Positions 25,968 through 33,871 of a stretch of 64,000 nucleotides of DNA are shown here, piece after piece; position 1 is the stretch's first letter; each line of letters begins with the position of its first letter. A program made the translations under genes and the position numbers. The stretch is from an uncultured Arthrobacter sp. (GTDB lineage Bacteria > Actinomycetota > Actinomycetes > Actinomycetales > Micrococcaceae): positions 62,001 through 126,000 of the forward strand of contig NZ_CANLXP010000004.1 of NCBI RefSeq assembly GCF_947495145.1, read 5' to 3'. The notes below the pieces were generated by a model. That model saw nothing but the letters and a program-made list of their open reading frames with translations, was not told where the DNA came from and did not search any database.

Positions 25968-26140
25968 TATTACCTCATCCTTGGGGGTACGGGAATGCTG
26001 GATGCGCTCAGCGGCGCACGGTTTCCTCTTGTTTATTCTGCCCTGTGCACGTCTGGGCCACACAATTCAGTTCCGTCCGGGCCGATGCACGCTGGAATCG
26101 TTTCCCAATCGTGTCCGGGTTCCGCGTTTGAGCGGGCAGG

Positions 26141-27253
26141 TCAACCTTCGCAGGAAGGCAGCAGCGCGCCGTCGTCGTTCTCTGCTCCGAGTGTCCGGAC
26201 GGCAGCGACTGCGTCGTCAAGGGTCTCGACGCTGACCACCCGCAGGCCATCGGGAACATGACCGACCACCTCAGCACAGTTTGCCGCCGGGGCGAGGAAA
26301 ACCTCCGCACCTGCTTCCCTGGCGCCGACCAGCTTCTGGCGGATCCCCCCGATGGGCCCGACCGCGCCGGACGAGTCGATGGTTCCTGTGCCGGCGAAGT
26401 GCCTGCCGCCGGTCAGTTGCCCCTCAGTCAGTTTGTCCACGATTCCGAGGGCGAACATTGTTCCGGCTGAAGGACCGCCGACGTTGTTCAGCGCGATATC
26501 CACCTCGAACGGAAACTGGAATTCGGACATGAGGAAGACACCGAGCTGGTAATCACCGGACTCGCCCTTTCGCGGCTCTACCGATTCCACAACCGTCTCG
26601 CCGTTGCGGGTAACGGTGATGTCGACGCTCTCACCACCGGCCGCATTCAGCGCATCTTTCAGCGGCTGCAGCGACTCGATCGCTTCGCCATTGACGTCGG
26701 TGAGGAGGTCCCCTTCCTGAAGAATTCCCTCGGCAGCTGAGTCCGGCGCGAAGCCCACTACCGAGAGCGTTTCCCCGTAGGGAATTTCCAGGTGGGCAAG
26801 CGCCGCTGCGACCGCCGATTCCTGCGAGGAGGTCATTGCCTCTGCGTTCTGCTCCTCGATGTCTGACTCCGAAACGTCCGGCGGGTAGACCAGTTCGCGC
26901 GGCGTAACTGCCTGCGCAGGGTCCGTCCACGCCCGGAACGCATCGAAGATGCTGATTTTCTGCCCAGGGCCGCCGGCAACGAAGACGGTGGTCAGGTCCA
27001 GCGCGCCGTCTGTCGGGTAGGTCTCGCGACCCTCAACGGTGATGAGCGGTTCCTGGTTGATCTGACCGATGGTGTTGAAGGTAGGACCGGGTGACTCTAC
27101 AACGTAGGGGGAGGGCAGCAGCACGGCCGCGGCGCCGAGGCCCAGTGCAAGCAGCCCTGATACAGACATCACAGTGAAGCGGGGGTCCCGCTTCACGGCG
27201 TCGTGCTTTGGCCGGTCTGTGTGCTCGGTAAGCGGGTGGGTCAACGGTGTCAC
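26141..27253 (-). CDS. YlbL-type membrane protease: PDZ plus Lon (S16) domain
   Basis: A 370-residue protein with one N-terminal membrane anchor (VMSVSGLLALGLGAAAVLL), the SPGPTFNTIG motif just outside, a PDZ domain (VVGFAPDSAAEGILQEGDLL) and a C-terminal Lon-type S16 domain with the Ser-Lys dyad: Ser in GGPSAGTMFAL, Lys in GGIRQKLVGA. Bacillus YlbL processes regulatory substrates; in actinobacteria the substrate is unknown. I place the start at GTG 27253. A TAGGCT hexamer (27316-27321) precedes a 17-codon open frame (27256-27309) that ends 2 nt before this GTG, so the gene may be translated by coupling. A TTG at 27316 is the other possible start. Confidence 0.85.
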   Translation of the reverse strand: MTPLTHPLTEHTDRPKHDAVKRDPRFTVMSVSGLLALGLGAAAVLLPSPYVVESPGPTFNTIGQINQEPLITVEGRETYPTDGALDLTTVFVAGGPGQKISIFDAFRAWTDPAQAVTPRELVYPPDVSESDIEEQNAEAMTSSQESAVAAALAHLEIPYGETLSVVGFAPDSAAEGILQEGDLLTDVNGEAIESLQPLKDALNAAGGESVDITVTRNGETVVESVEPRKGESGDYQLGVFLMSEFQFPFEVDIALNNVGGPSAGTMFALGIVDKLTEGQLTGGRHFAGTGTIDSSGAVGPIGGIRQKLVGAREAGAEVFLAPAANCAEVVGHVPDGLRVVSVETLDDAVAAVRTLGAENDDGALLPSCEG

Positions 27254-27556
27254 CTTCAGATTGGGGGCGCCTGCCGCCTCCGCCGCGGGGCGGAAGGTCC
27301 GGGCATCACGTCCCAAGCCTACAAGCCGGACGTGGGCAGAAGGGATTTGTCCGCGGACCCGCTTTGCCTAGAGCGAACTCTCCCGGGGCGTGCAGACAAG
27401 TGCGGGGGCTGCCGGTAACGTTTGAGTCCCGACCAGCCATGCCGCGGCTGGCTATGGCATCTGTATGCCGCAGCGGGACGGGTGCCGGGGCCGCGCCGTA
27501 TACGAGCAAGATCCGACCAAGTTTCTCCGACCAAGTTTCAAGGACCGGTGGTATCG
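27254..27556. promoter_or_regulatory. Divergent intergenic region between ylbL-type and DUF2342 genes
   Basis: 303 nt. Towards ylbL it holds TAGGCT (27316-27321) and the short frame 27256-27309. Towards DUF2342 it holds a perfect 14-bp tandem duplication, 27512-27525 and 27526-27539, directly before the start region. I see no RNA gene in it. Confidence 0.5.
27512..27539. repeat. Perfect 14-bp tandem duplication
   Basis: TCCGACCAAGTTTC occurs twice head to tail, 18 nt before ATG 27557. It could affect the leader of the DUF2342 mRNA. Confidence 0.95.
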
Positions 27557-28972
27557 ATGAGTTCCAATCCGTCGAATAACGACGACGACACTCCGAAGGA
27601 TCCCCTCTCCGAGATGCTCGAGCGCTTGATGGGCGGCAATATGCAGGGCATGGACCCGCAGGAAATTGCCAAGGCTGCAGGTTTGCCCAATGACCCGCAG
27701 GCCATGGCAATGATGATGCAGCAGGTTCAGGCCATGTTCTCGGCGCAATCCGAGGGACCTGTGAACTGGACCATGGCACGGGACCAGGCCCGGCGTGCCG
27801 CTGCTGCCGGCGGTGATCCATCGGTGAGCAGCAAAGACCAGCGCGAAGTCGACGACGCCCTGAGGCTCGCCGAGATGTGGCTCGATCCTGTCACCGATTT
27901 CCCGTCTACAGCACTCCTAGGCAGGGCATGGTCCCGTGCCGAGTGGGTCGAGGCGACGATGGCGACCTGGAAGCGGTTGACCGAACCCGTGGCGACCAGC
28001 ATCGCCCTCGCCCTGTCCAACGCCATCACTGAACAGATGCCTGAAGAGATGAAGACCATGATGGGCGGCGCCACCTCCATGCTGCAGAACATGGGCGGCG
28101 CCATGTTCGGAATGCAGTTGGGGCAGGCTGTAGGCGCTCTGTCCCGCGACGTGGTCAGTTCAACGGACATCGGCATACCGCTGGCCGCAAACAACATGGC
28201 GCTCCTTCCGGCCAACGTCGCAGCATTCGGACAGGGCCTGGACATCTCCGAGTACGACGTCCGGTTGTTCCTCGCTGTGCGGGAAGCCGCCCATGTGCGG
28301 CTCTTCACCCAGGTTCCGTGGCTGACGGGTCACCTTTTGGGCGCCATCGAAAGCTATGCGCGCGGCATCCATATCGACATGTCGAAGATCGAGGACGTTG
28401 CCCGGGACATCGACCCGTCGAATCCTGAGTCATTGCAGAGCGCGCTCTCCGAGGGTGTCTTCATGCCCGAGCGCACCCCTGCCCAAGAGACCGCTCTGGC
28501 CCGTCTGGAAACTACCCTTGCACTCGTCGAGGGCTGGGTTGATGAGCTGACAGCGGCCGCTACCGCGAATCTCGAATCATCCGTGGCATTGCGCGAGATG
28601 GTCCGCCGCCGCCGGGCGACCGGCGGCCCGGCTGAGAACGCCTTCGCATCACTGGTGGGTCTCGAGTTGCGTCCACGGCGCCTTCGGGATGCCGCTGCGC
28701 TTTGGGAACAGCTGCGCCAGGAACGCGGGATAGCGGGACGCGATGCGATCTGGCAGCATCCCGACCTGTTGCCTACGCCGGAAGACCTGGATGATCCCGC
28801 TGGATTCAGCACGAGGCGCCAGTTGGCCGAATCAGGTGACGCCGACGTGGACGCCGCCCTCGAAAAGCTGCTTGCCGGCGGATTCGAACCGGCTGCCGAT
28901 GAGAGTTCTGAGGGCGAGGACGCGCCCGAACCGGAGGACGGCGGAGAGGATTCGAACGGCGGGACACGCTGA
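27557..28972 (+). CDS. DUF2342 zincin-like protein (actinobacterial putative metalloprotease)
   Basis: A 471-residue protein of the PF10103 zincin-like family. The N-terminal 60 residues are polar and Met/Gln-rich (DPLSEMLERLMGGNMQGM); the core has GAMFGMQLGQAVGALSRDV and the family's REAAHVRLF segment near residue 230, where the zinc-site histidine is expected. A classic HExxH is not present, so activity is uncertain. The C-terminal tail is acidic. The start ATG 27557 follows AAGGACCGGTGG. It is divergent from the ylbL-type gene and convergent, 21 nt apart, with the YgjP-like gene. M. tuberculosis Rv3195 is the positional counterpart. Confidence 0.85.
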   Translation: MSSNPSNNDDDTPKDPLSEMLERLMGGNMQGMDPQEIAKAAGLPNDPQAMAMMMQQVQAMFSAQSEGPVNWTMARDQARRAAAAGGDPSVSSKDQREVDDALRLAEMWLDPVTDFPSTALLGRAWSRAEWVEATMATWKRLTEPVATSIALALSNAITEQMPEEMKTMMGGATSMLQNMGGAMFGMQLGQAVGALSRDVVSSTDIGIPLAANNMALLPANVAAFGQGLDISEYDVRLFLAVREAAHVRLFTQVPWLTGHLLGAIESYARGIHIDMSKIEDVARDIDPSNPESLQSALSEGVFMPERTPAQETALARLETTLALVEGWVDELTAAATANLESSVALREMVRRRRATGGPAENAFASLVGLELRPRRLRDAAALWEQLRQERGIAGRDAIWQHPDLLPTPEDLDDPAGFSTRRQLAESGDADVDAALEKLLAGGFEPAADESSEGEDAPEPEDGGEDSNGGTR

Positions 28973-28993
28973 CCTGCAGGGGCGCTCCCATTC

Positions 28994-29533
28994 TTACCGG
29001 CCGCTGAGGCCGTGGTCCGCTGCGAATGCTGCGCCAAGTAGGAACGCCTTGGCGGTTTCGGTGTGTGGGTAGCTCCTCAAGAGAGACCAGAAGGCATCAC
29101 TGTGCGAGGGTTCTATCAGGTGCGCCATTTCGTGCAGGATCACATAGTCGATGACCCACTCCGGCATCCCCTGAAGTTTGTGGGATAGCCGGATAGCGCG
29201 GGCGGCCGGCGTTGCCGATCCCCAGCGGGAGTTCTGGTTGGTTACCCATCGGATACTCGCAGGAATTCCTTTCCCCGCCAGGAATTCAGCTGACAATTGT
29301 GCGGCGCGTCCGCTCAGGCCGTCGTCCGAATGTGCCGGCAGCACCGACTTCGCGTTGAGCTTGGCCACCATCCGTTCCACCCACTGCTTTTCCTGGCGGG
29401 CGGTGAAAGTTGCGGGAATAGACACCACTGCGACGCCGTCCCGCAGGTCCACGCTGACAGTTCGACGGCGGCGCGCAGAGCGGCGCACCTCGACCGGGTA
29501 CGGCACGGGAGCCGAGGCATCGTTCGACATCAT
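28994..29533 (-). CDS. YgjP-like (DUF45) metallopeptidase domain protein
   Basis: A 179-residue protein. The DUF45/WLM-related region contains NSRWGSATPAARAIRLSHKL and the zinc motif HEMAH in VILHEMAHLIEPSHSDAFW, with the downstream His/Asp expected for the family. The first 35 residues are a basic beta-rich segment (VEVRRSARRRRTVSVDL), typical of the family. The function of YgjP proteins is not established. It lies 27 nt downstream of uvrD2 on the same strand, so it probably belongs to the nudC-uvrD2 transcript. Either of two adjacent ATGs (29533, 29530) could start it. Confidence 0.87.
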   Translation of the reverse strand: MMSNDASAPVPYPVEVRRSARRRRTVSVDLRDGVAVVSIPATFTARQEKQWVERMVAKLNAKSVLPAHSDDGLSGRAAQLSAEFLAGKGIPASIRWVTNQNSRWGSATPAARAIRLSHKLQGMPEWVIDYVILHEMAHLIEPSHSDAFWSLLRSYPHTETAKAFLLGAAFAADHGLSGR

Positions 29534-29560
29534 GCGCGAGCCCCTTCCCCGGCAATACTG

Positions 29561-31666
29561 CTAGCTACTCTTTGCGAGGACACTGAGCACCGACTCTCCG
29601 TATCGGTCCAGCTTGGCCGGCCCCACTCCGGCGAGTTGGGCAAGCTTTTCCAGTGAATCGGGGCGCGCTTCGGCGATCGCCACCAGGGTGGCGTCGGTGA
29701 AGACGACGAAGGCCGGGACATCTGTCTCACGGGCAGCCTGCAGGCGCCACTCCCGCAGCGCTTCGAACGTCTCCTCGCTGTAGCTCGCCGGGCAATCGCG
29801 GCAGCGCCCGATCTTGCGTTCAGCACCGGAGCCAAGAACCTTTCCGCAGGTGCGGCAGTGGGTGGGGCCGGACACCTTCCGCTCCCTGCGCTGGACGGGC
29901 TGGCGGAACGAGCGGGTACCCGTGGAATCCGGGCGAAGTCCATCCAGGAACCTGGACGGCTTGCGCGAGGCACGGCCACCGGGAGTGCGTGATGTGGACC
30001 AGGACAAGGCAAGGTGTTTGCGCGCCCGGGTGATGCCGACGTAGAGGAGTCTGCGTTCCTCGTCGACTGCGTCCGGAGTGTCGGCGAATGAGATGGGCAT
30101 CAGTCCCTCGCTCAATCCGACCAGGAAGACTGCGTCCCATTCCAGGCCTTTTGCCGAATGGAGCGATGCAAGCGTCACGCCCTGAACCGTCGGGGCGTGC
30201 TGCGCTGCGGCTCGTTCCTCAAGCTCAGCGACGAAGTCCTGCAGGGTGAATCCCTGCGCCGAGCGGGCCAGATGGAGTTCCTCGGCAAGGGAGACCAGCG
30301 CAGCGAGCGATTCCCATTTTTCCCTTACGGCGCCCGAGCTTTGCGGCGCCTGGCTGGTATAGCCGAGCGATGCAAGAACATCCCGCACCAGTTGGGGCAC
30401 GTCGTCGTCGGTTGTTGCACGGGCAGCTGCCCGTAGCTGCAGCAGGCTTTCCCGCACCTCCCGCCGGGCGAAGAATCTCTCGGCACCGCGCAACTGGTAC
30501 CCGATCCCTGCTGCGGCGAGGGCTTGTTCGTACGCTTCAGACTGACCATTGGTCCGGTAGAGGATGGCGATCTCGCTCGCCATCACACCATCATTGAGCA
30601 GCCTGGAGATCCTCCGGACGACGTCGGCAGCTTCAGCCTCGTCATCACTGCATTCAGAGAAGGTAGGGTCCGGGCCCGCCGGGCGCTGAGCAACGAGCTG
30701 AAGCGGTGTAGCCCAGGTTCCCGTACCGCCCCGCCGCCCGGCCTCGGCCGTGCGTGCTGCAAGCAGGGAGTTGGCGAGGTGCACCACCTGAGGTGTGGAA
30801 CGGTAGTCCCGAACGAGTCTGACGACCTGTGCCTGCCGGTATCTGCTGGTGAAATTCAAGAGGTGGGCACTGGTGGCGCCGGTGAAGGAGTAGATGGTCT
30901 GGCTGGCGTCTCCGACAACACAGAGCTCTTCGCGCTCCCCCAGCCAGAGGTCGAGCAGCCGCTGCTGAAGCGGGGACACGTCCTGGTACTCGTCCACCAC
31001 GAAATGCCGGTATTGGGCGCGTACGGTCGCTGCGACTTTCGGGTCTTCCTGCAGGATGCCCACGGTGATCAGGAGGACGTCCTCGAAATCGATGACGTTG
31101 CGATCCACCTTGAGGTCTTCGTACGCGCTGAAAAGACGCGTCACTGTTGTGGAATCCATGCCCGCCGGCTCTGCCCGGCCCTTCGCCGCCTCGACGTAGG
31201 TGTCAGGAGTCAGCATGGACACCTTGGCCCATTCGATCTCCGCGGCGAGGTCCCGGATTGTGGCCCGATCGGTGCTCAGCCTCAGCCGCCGCGAGGCTTC
31301 CGCGATGAGTTGTGCCTTATGGTCCACAAGGGACGGTAGCGTCCCTCCGACAGCCTGCGGCCAGAAGTACTGCAACTGTCGGAGCGCAGCAGCGTGGAAG
31401 GTGCGTGCCTGCACTCCTTGTGCTCCGAGGTCTCGCAACCGCGTCCGCATTTCGGCGGCAGCCCGCGCGGTGAACGTCACAGCGAGCACTTGCTGCGGCT
31501 TGTAGACGCCCGTGTGAACTCCGTAGGCAATGCGGTGAGTGATGGCACGTGTTTTGCCTGTTCCGGCTCCTGCGAGAACGCAGAGCGGACCGCTCAACTG
31601 GGATGCCACGGCCCGCTGTTCATCGTCCAGGCCGGCCAGGATTCCCTCTTCGACCGAACCGTCCAC
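29561..31666 (-). CDS. uvrD2: ATP-dependent DNA helicase UvrD2 (with HRDC domain)
   Basis: A 701-residue SF1A helicase. Motifs: AGAGTGKTRAI (Walker A, about residue 32), ARTFHAAALRQL, VVDEYQDVSPLQQ (motif II), GDASQTIYSFTGA (motif III), LVRDYRST (IV) and SLHSAKGLEWDAVFLVG (V), YVGITRARKHL (VI). The C-terminus has a four-cysteine element (CRTCGK then CRDC) and an HRDC domain ending near residue 695, the layout of mycobacterial UvrD2 (Rv3198c). It starts with GTG 31666, which shares one base with the nudC stop. Likely role: repair and replication-fork helicase; in mycobacteria UvrD2 is essential. Confidence 0.95.
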   Translation of the reverse strand: MDGSVEEGILAGLDDEQRAVASQLSGPLCVLAGAGTGKTRAITHRIAYGVHTGVYKPQQVLAVTFTARAAAEMRTRLRDLGAQGVQARTFHAAALRQLQYFWPQAVGGTLPSLVDHKAQLIAEASRRLRLSTDRATIRDLAAEIEWAKVSMLTPDTYVEAAKGRAEPAGMDSTTVTRLFSAYEDLKVDRNVIDFEDVLLITVGILQEDPKVAATVRAQYRHFVVDEYQDVSPLQQRLLDLWLGEREELCVVGDASQTIYSFTGATSAHLLNFTSRYRQAQVVRLVRDYRSTPQVVHLANSLLAARTAEAGRRGGTGTWATPLQLVAQRPAGPDPTFSECSDDEAEAADVVRRISRLLNDGVMASEIAILYRTNGQSEAYEQALAAAGIGYQLRGAERFFARREVRESLLQLRAAARATTDDDVPQLVRDVLASLGYTSQAPQSSGAVREKWESLAALVSLAEELHLARSAQGFTLQDFVAELEERAAAQHAPTVQGVTLASLHSAKGLEWDAVFLVGLSEGLMPISFADTPDAVDEERRLLYVGITRARKHLALSWSTSRTPGGRASRKPSRFLDGLRPDSTGTRSFRQPVQRRERKVSGPTHCRTCGKVLGSGAERKIGRCRDCPASYSEETFEALREWRLQAARETDVPAFVVFTDATLVAIAEARPDSLEKLAQLAGVGPAKLDRYGESVLSVLAKSS

Positions 31667-32643
31667 TACGGTCTCCCGGCGGACGGCTCTTCATCCAGGG
31701 GGCCGCCGTACCAATGTTCGATGAGTGCGCGCGCGATGGACGCGCCGGACGCCACGGACAGGCGTTCCTCCTTCAGGCCGGTGAACAGTTCATCTCTGCT
31801 GAACCAGCGCACTTCCCTTATCTCGACGCCGTCCGGAACAGGGCGGGCGTGTGCTGCCTTTGCGGTGAAACCGAGCATCAACGATGCCGGGAACGGCCAG
31901 GGCTGCGAGCCAAGATATGTAGGCGAGTGGACCACGATGCCGGACTCTTCCTCAATTTCGCGCACAACCGCTGCTTCCAGCGACTCTCCCGGCTCAACGA
32001 AACCTGCGAGGGTAGAAAACCGGTTCTCAGGCCAGGCAGCCGAGGAACCCAGAAGCAGGCGGTCTTCCTCATCTGTCACCGTGACGATGATGGCCGGATC
32101 GGTGCGTGGATAGTGAAGGCTCTCATCCGCAGGGCAACGCCGGACCCAGCCACCGTCAATCGACTCGGTGCGGTGTCCGCAGCGGGGGCAGTGGGTATGG
32201 GTGGCGTGCCAGTTCGAGATAGCCACGGCCTCTACGAAGAGCCCTGATTCCAGAGCCGGCAGACTGGCGGCGGCGTCCCGCAGGCCCAGCCATGATTCGA
32301 CAGGCGCCAAGTCCGCTTGAACGTCCTCATGCTCCACCAGCACAATGTGAGTGCCGGCCGCCAGATTGGCCGTTGATTCCACGGTGCTGCCGAGGTACAC
32401 GGGATTCTCCGGACGAACCACCTCCGCGGCGGAACTGAGTACGAGCCGGTGGTCCTGGACAGGCGACTGTTTCCCGGCGAGATGAAGGACACGGGTCCCG
32501 GGTTCCTCCCACAAACGATCAAACAAGTCAGGTGCGGTGCGAAAAGCTGAGCCCCGATCCGCCGTGCCGCGCGCCAGCGGCAGAGATCCGAGTGGGGGAA
32601 GGCTGGCGATTCCGGCTCCATGCATGCCGACGGCTTGGGTCAT
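31666..32643 (-). CDS. nudC: NAD(+) diphosphatase NudC
   Basis: A 325-residue Nudix enzyme that hydrolyses NADH/NAD+ and can remove NAD caps from RNA. The zinc-ribbon region has CPRCGHRTESI and a later single Cys (RRCPADESLHYPRTDP), so only three of the four cysteines of E. coli NudC are present. The Nudix box is GFVEPGESLEAAVVREIEEE followed by SG, and the family-specific SQPWPFPASLM follows about 20 residues later. ATG 32643 is the start: TACCGT (32650-32655) lies 6 nt upstream and no ribosome binding site exists. Its stop TAG shares one base with the uvrD2 GTG. Equivalent to Rv3199c next to uvrD2. Confidence 0.94.
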   Translation of the reverse strand: MTQAVGMHGAGIASLPPLGSLPLARGTADRGSAFRTAPDLFDRLWEEPGTRVLHLAGKQSPVQDHRLVLSSAAEVVRPENPVYLGSTVESTANLAAGTHIVLVEHEDVQADLAPVESWLGLRDAAASLPALESGLFVEAVAISNWHATHTHCPRCGHRTESIDGGWVRRCPADESLHYPRTDPAIIVTVTDEEDRLLLGSSAAWPENRFSTLAGFVEPGESLEAAVVREIEEESGIVVHSPTYLGSQPWPFPASLMLGFTAKAAHARPVPDGVEIREVRWFSRDELFTGLKEERLSVASGASIARALIEHWYGGPLDEEPSAGRP

Positions 32644-32649
32644 ATTTCT

Positions 32650-32655
32650 ACGGTA
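32650..32655 (-). promoter_or_regulatory. Candidate leaderless -10 of nudC-uvrD2
   Basis: TACCGT on the minus strand, 6 nt before ATG 32643. Confidence 0.5.
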
Positions 32656-32763
32656 CGGTCCCGCACCCCCAAAAGGACATTCGGGAGGGCATTCTGGAGG
32701 AATAGTGCGCAGCGGACAGCGACTCGCCGTGGACGGACATCCGGGCCGATGACCTCCCACGCT

Positions 32764-32769
32764 TACGGT
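32764..32769 (+). promoter_or_regulatory. Candidate leaderless -10 of the phosphotransferase gene
   Basis: TACGGT ends 7 nt before GTG 32777. Confidence 0.4.
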
Positions 32770-32776
32770 TGGTGAT

Positions 32777-33871
32777 GTGAAACGCTCACCAATGGAACTT
32801 GCGGCCCTTGCCAGTGCGGCCGTGCCGGGCCTCGCCCCGACCGGCGTCTCCGGTGCACCCGACGACCCGGCCGACTTCGAGTCCGCCCTCCTTGTGGATG
32901 AATCGGGTAAGCAGTGGCGGGTCCGGGCGCCCAGGCACGCCGAGGCCAGCATGCGGCTGGAAACCGAGCTGCAGGTACTGCGGGCGTTCAGCCCCGGCGT
33001 CCGCGCCGAGCTTCCGTTCCTGGTTCCGCATGTCGCGGGCACTGTCCGGCTCGGCGATCTGCGCACCTTTGTCTATTCCCACATCGAAGGATCAAACCGC
33101 TCCCTCGACGAGCTCGCTGCTGGCGGCCGTGAACTGGCGAGGGAGATCGGCCGGGCCATTGCCGCAATCCACGAGCTTCCAAGGATGCTCGTCAGCGAGG
33201 CTGACCTGCCTGCCTACGAGGCGAATGAAGTGCGGCAGCGGCGGCTCAACGAGCTGGACCAGGCCGCAACCACGGGCAGGATCCCCGCAGACTTGCTGCG
33301 CCGTTGGGAACATGCGCTGGAGGATGTCTCGCTGTGGCGTTTCAACCCCGTTGTGGTCCACGGTGATATCCACGAAGACAATCTGCTCCTCGACGGCGGC
33401 CGCGTTTGCGCCGTAACGGGTTGGACAGACCTCTCCGTTGGAGACGCGGCAGATGACTTCGCCTGGCTTGCAGCGACGCAAGACACTTCTTTCGCCGATG
33501 AGGTGCATCAAGCTTATGTCGACGCCCGCTCGGATGCGCCGGATGAGCACCTCCTGCGACGAGCCGCGCTGGCCGCGGAGTTCGCTCTCGCGCAGTGGAT
33601 GGTTCGCGGGCTTGCCTTGCACGACGAGGACATGGTGGCGGAAGCCGAGGAGATGATGCGTTCACTCTCCGCTGACCTTGCTGCCGAAGAAGCAGCCCTG
33701 GCGGCCGACGCCGATGATGACGGACCCGCTGACAGCAGCGGAACCGCCGAGGGTCAAGGAGAGAATCAAGACACTGACACTGACAGTGACACCGGCAGTG
33801 ACACCGGCACAGCATCGCGGGATCAGGAGGATCTCGAAACTTCTGCCCTGCCCGTGGTGCCGCGCCCCTAG
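32777..33871 (+). CDS. Aminoglycoside/macrolide phosphotransferase-fold protein, possibly inactive
   Basis: A 364-residue protein with the APH kinase-like fold. The catalytic loop is intact (VVHGDIHEDNLLL, near residue 195), and the downstream GDAADDFAWL fits macrolide 2'-phosphotransferases. However, the Mg-binding Asp of the usual I-D-W turn is replaced: the sequence reads VTGWTD, so Gly stands where Asp is expected. That could abolish or change the activity. The last 60 residues are acidic and low in complexity (DTDSDTGSDTGT). GTG 32777 is preceded by TACGGT. The gene is convergent with adnB, sharing CTAG at the stops. A resistance role is not supported by position, in a DNA-repair block. 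Confidence 0.8.
   Translation: MKRSPMELAALASAAVPGLAPTGVSGAPDDPADFESALLVDESGKQWRVRAPRHAEASMRLETELQVLRAFSPGVRAELPFLVPHVAGTVRLGDLRTFVYSHIEGSNRSLDELAAGGRELAREIGRAIAAIHELPRMLVSEADLPAYEANEVRQRRLNELDQAATTGRIPADLLRRWEHALEDVSLWRFNPVVVHGDIHEDNLLLDGGRVCAVTGWTDLSVGDAADDFAWLAATQDTSFADEVHQAYVDARSDAPDEHLLRRAALAAEFALAQWMVRGLALHDEDMVAEAEEMMRSLSADLAAEEAALAADADDDGPADSSGTAEGQGENQDTDTDSDTGSDTGTASRDQEDLETSALPVVPRP

Noticed and set aside
32777-33871. Macrolide-resistance gene
   Set aside because: The Mg-binding Asp is replaced, the gene sits in a conserved housekeeping block, and family resemblance alone does not support resistance.
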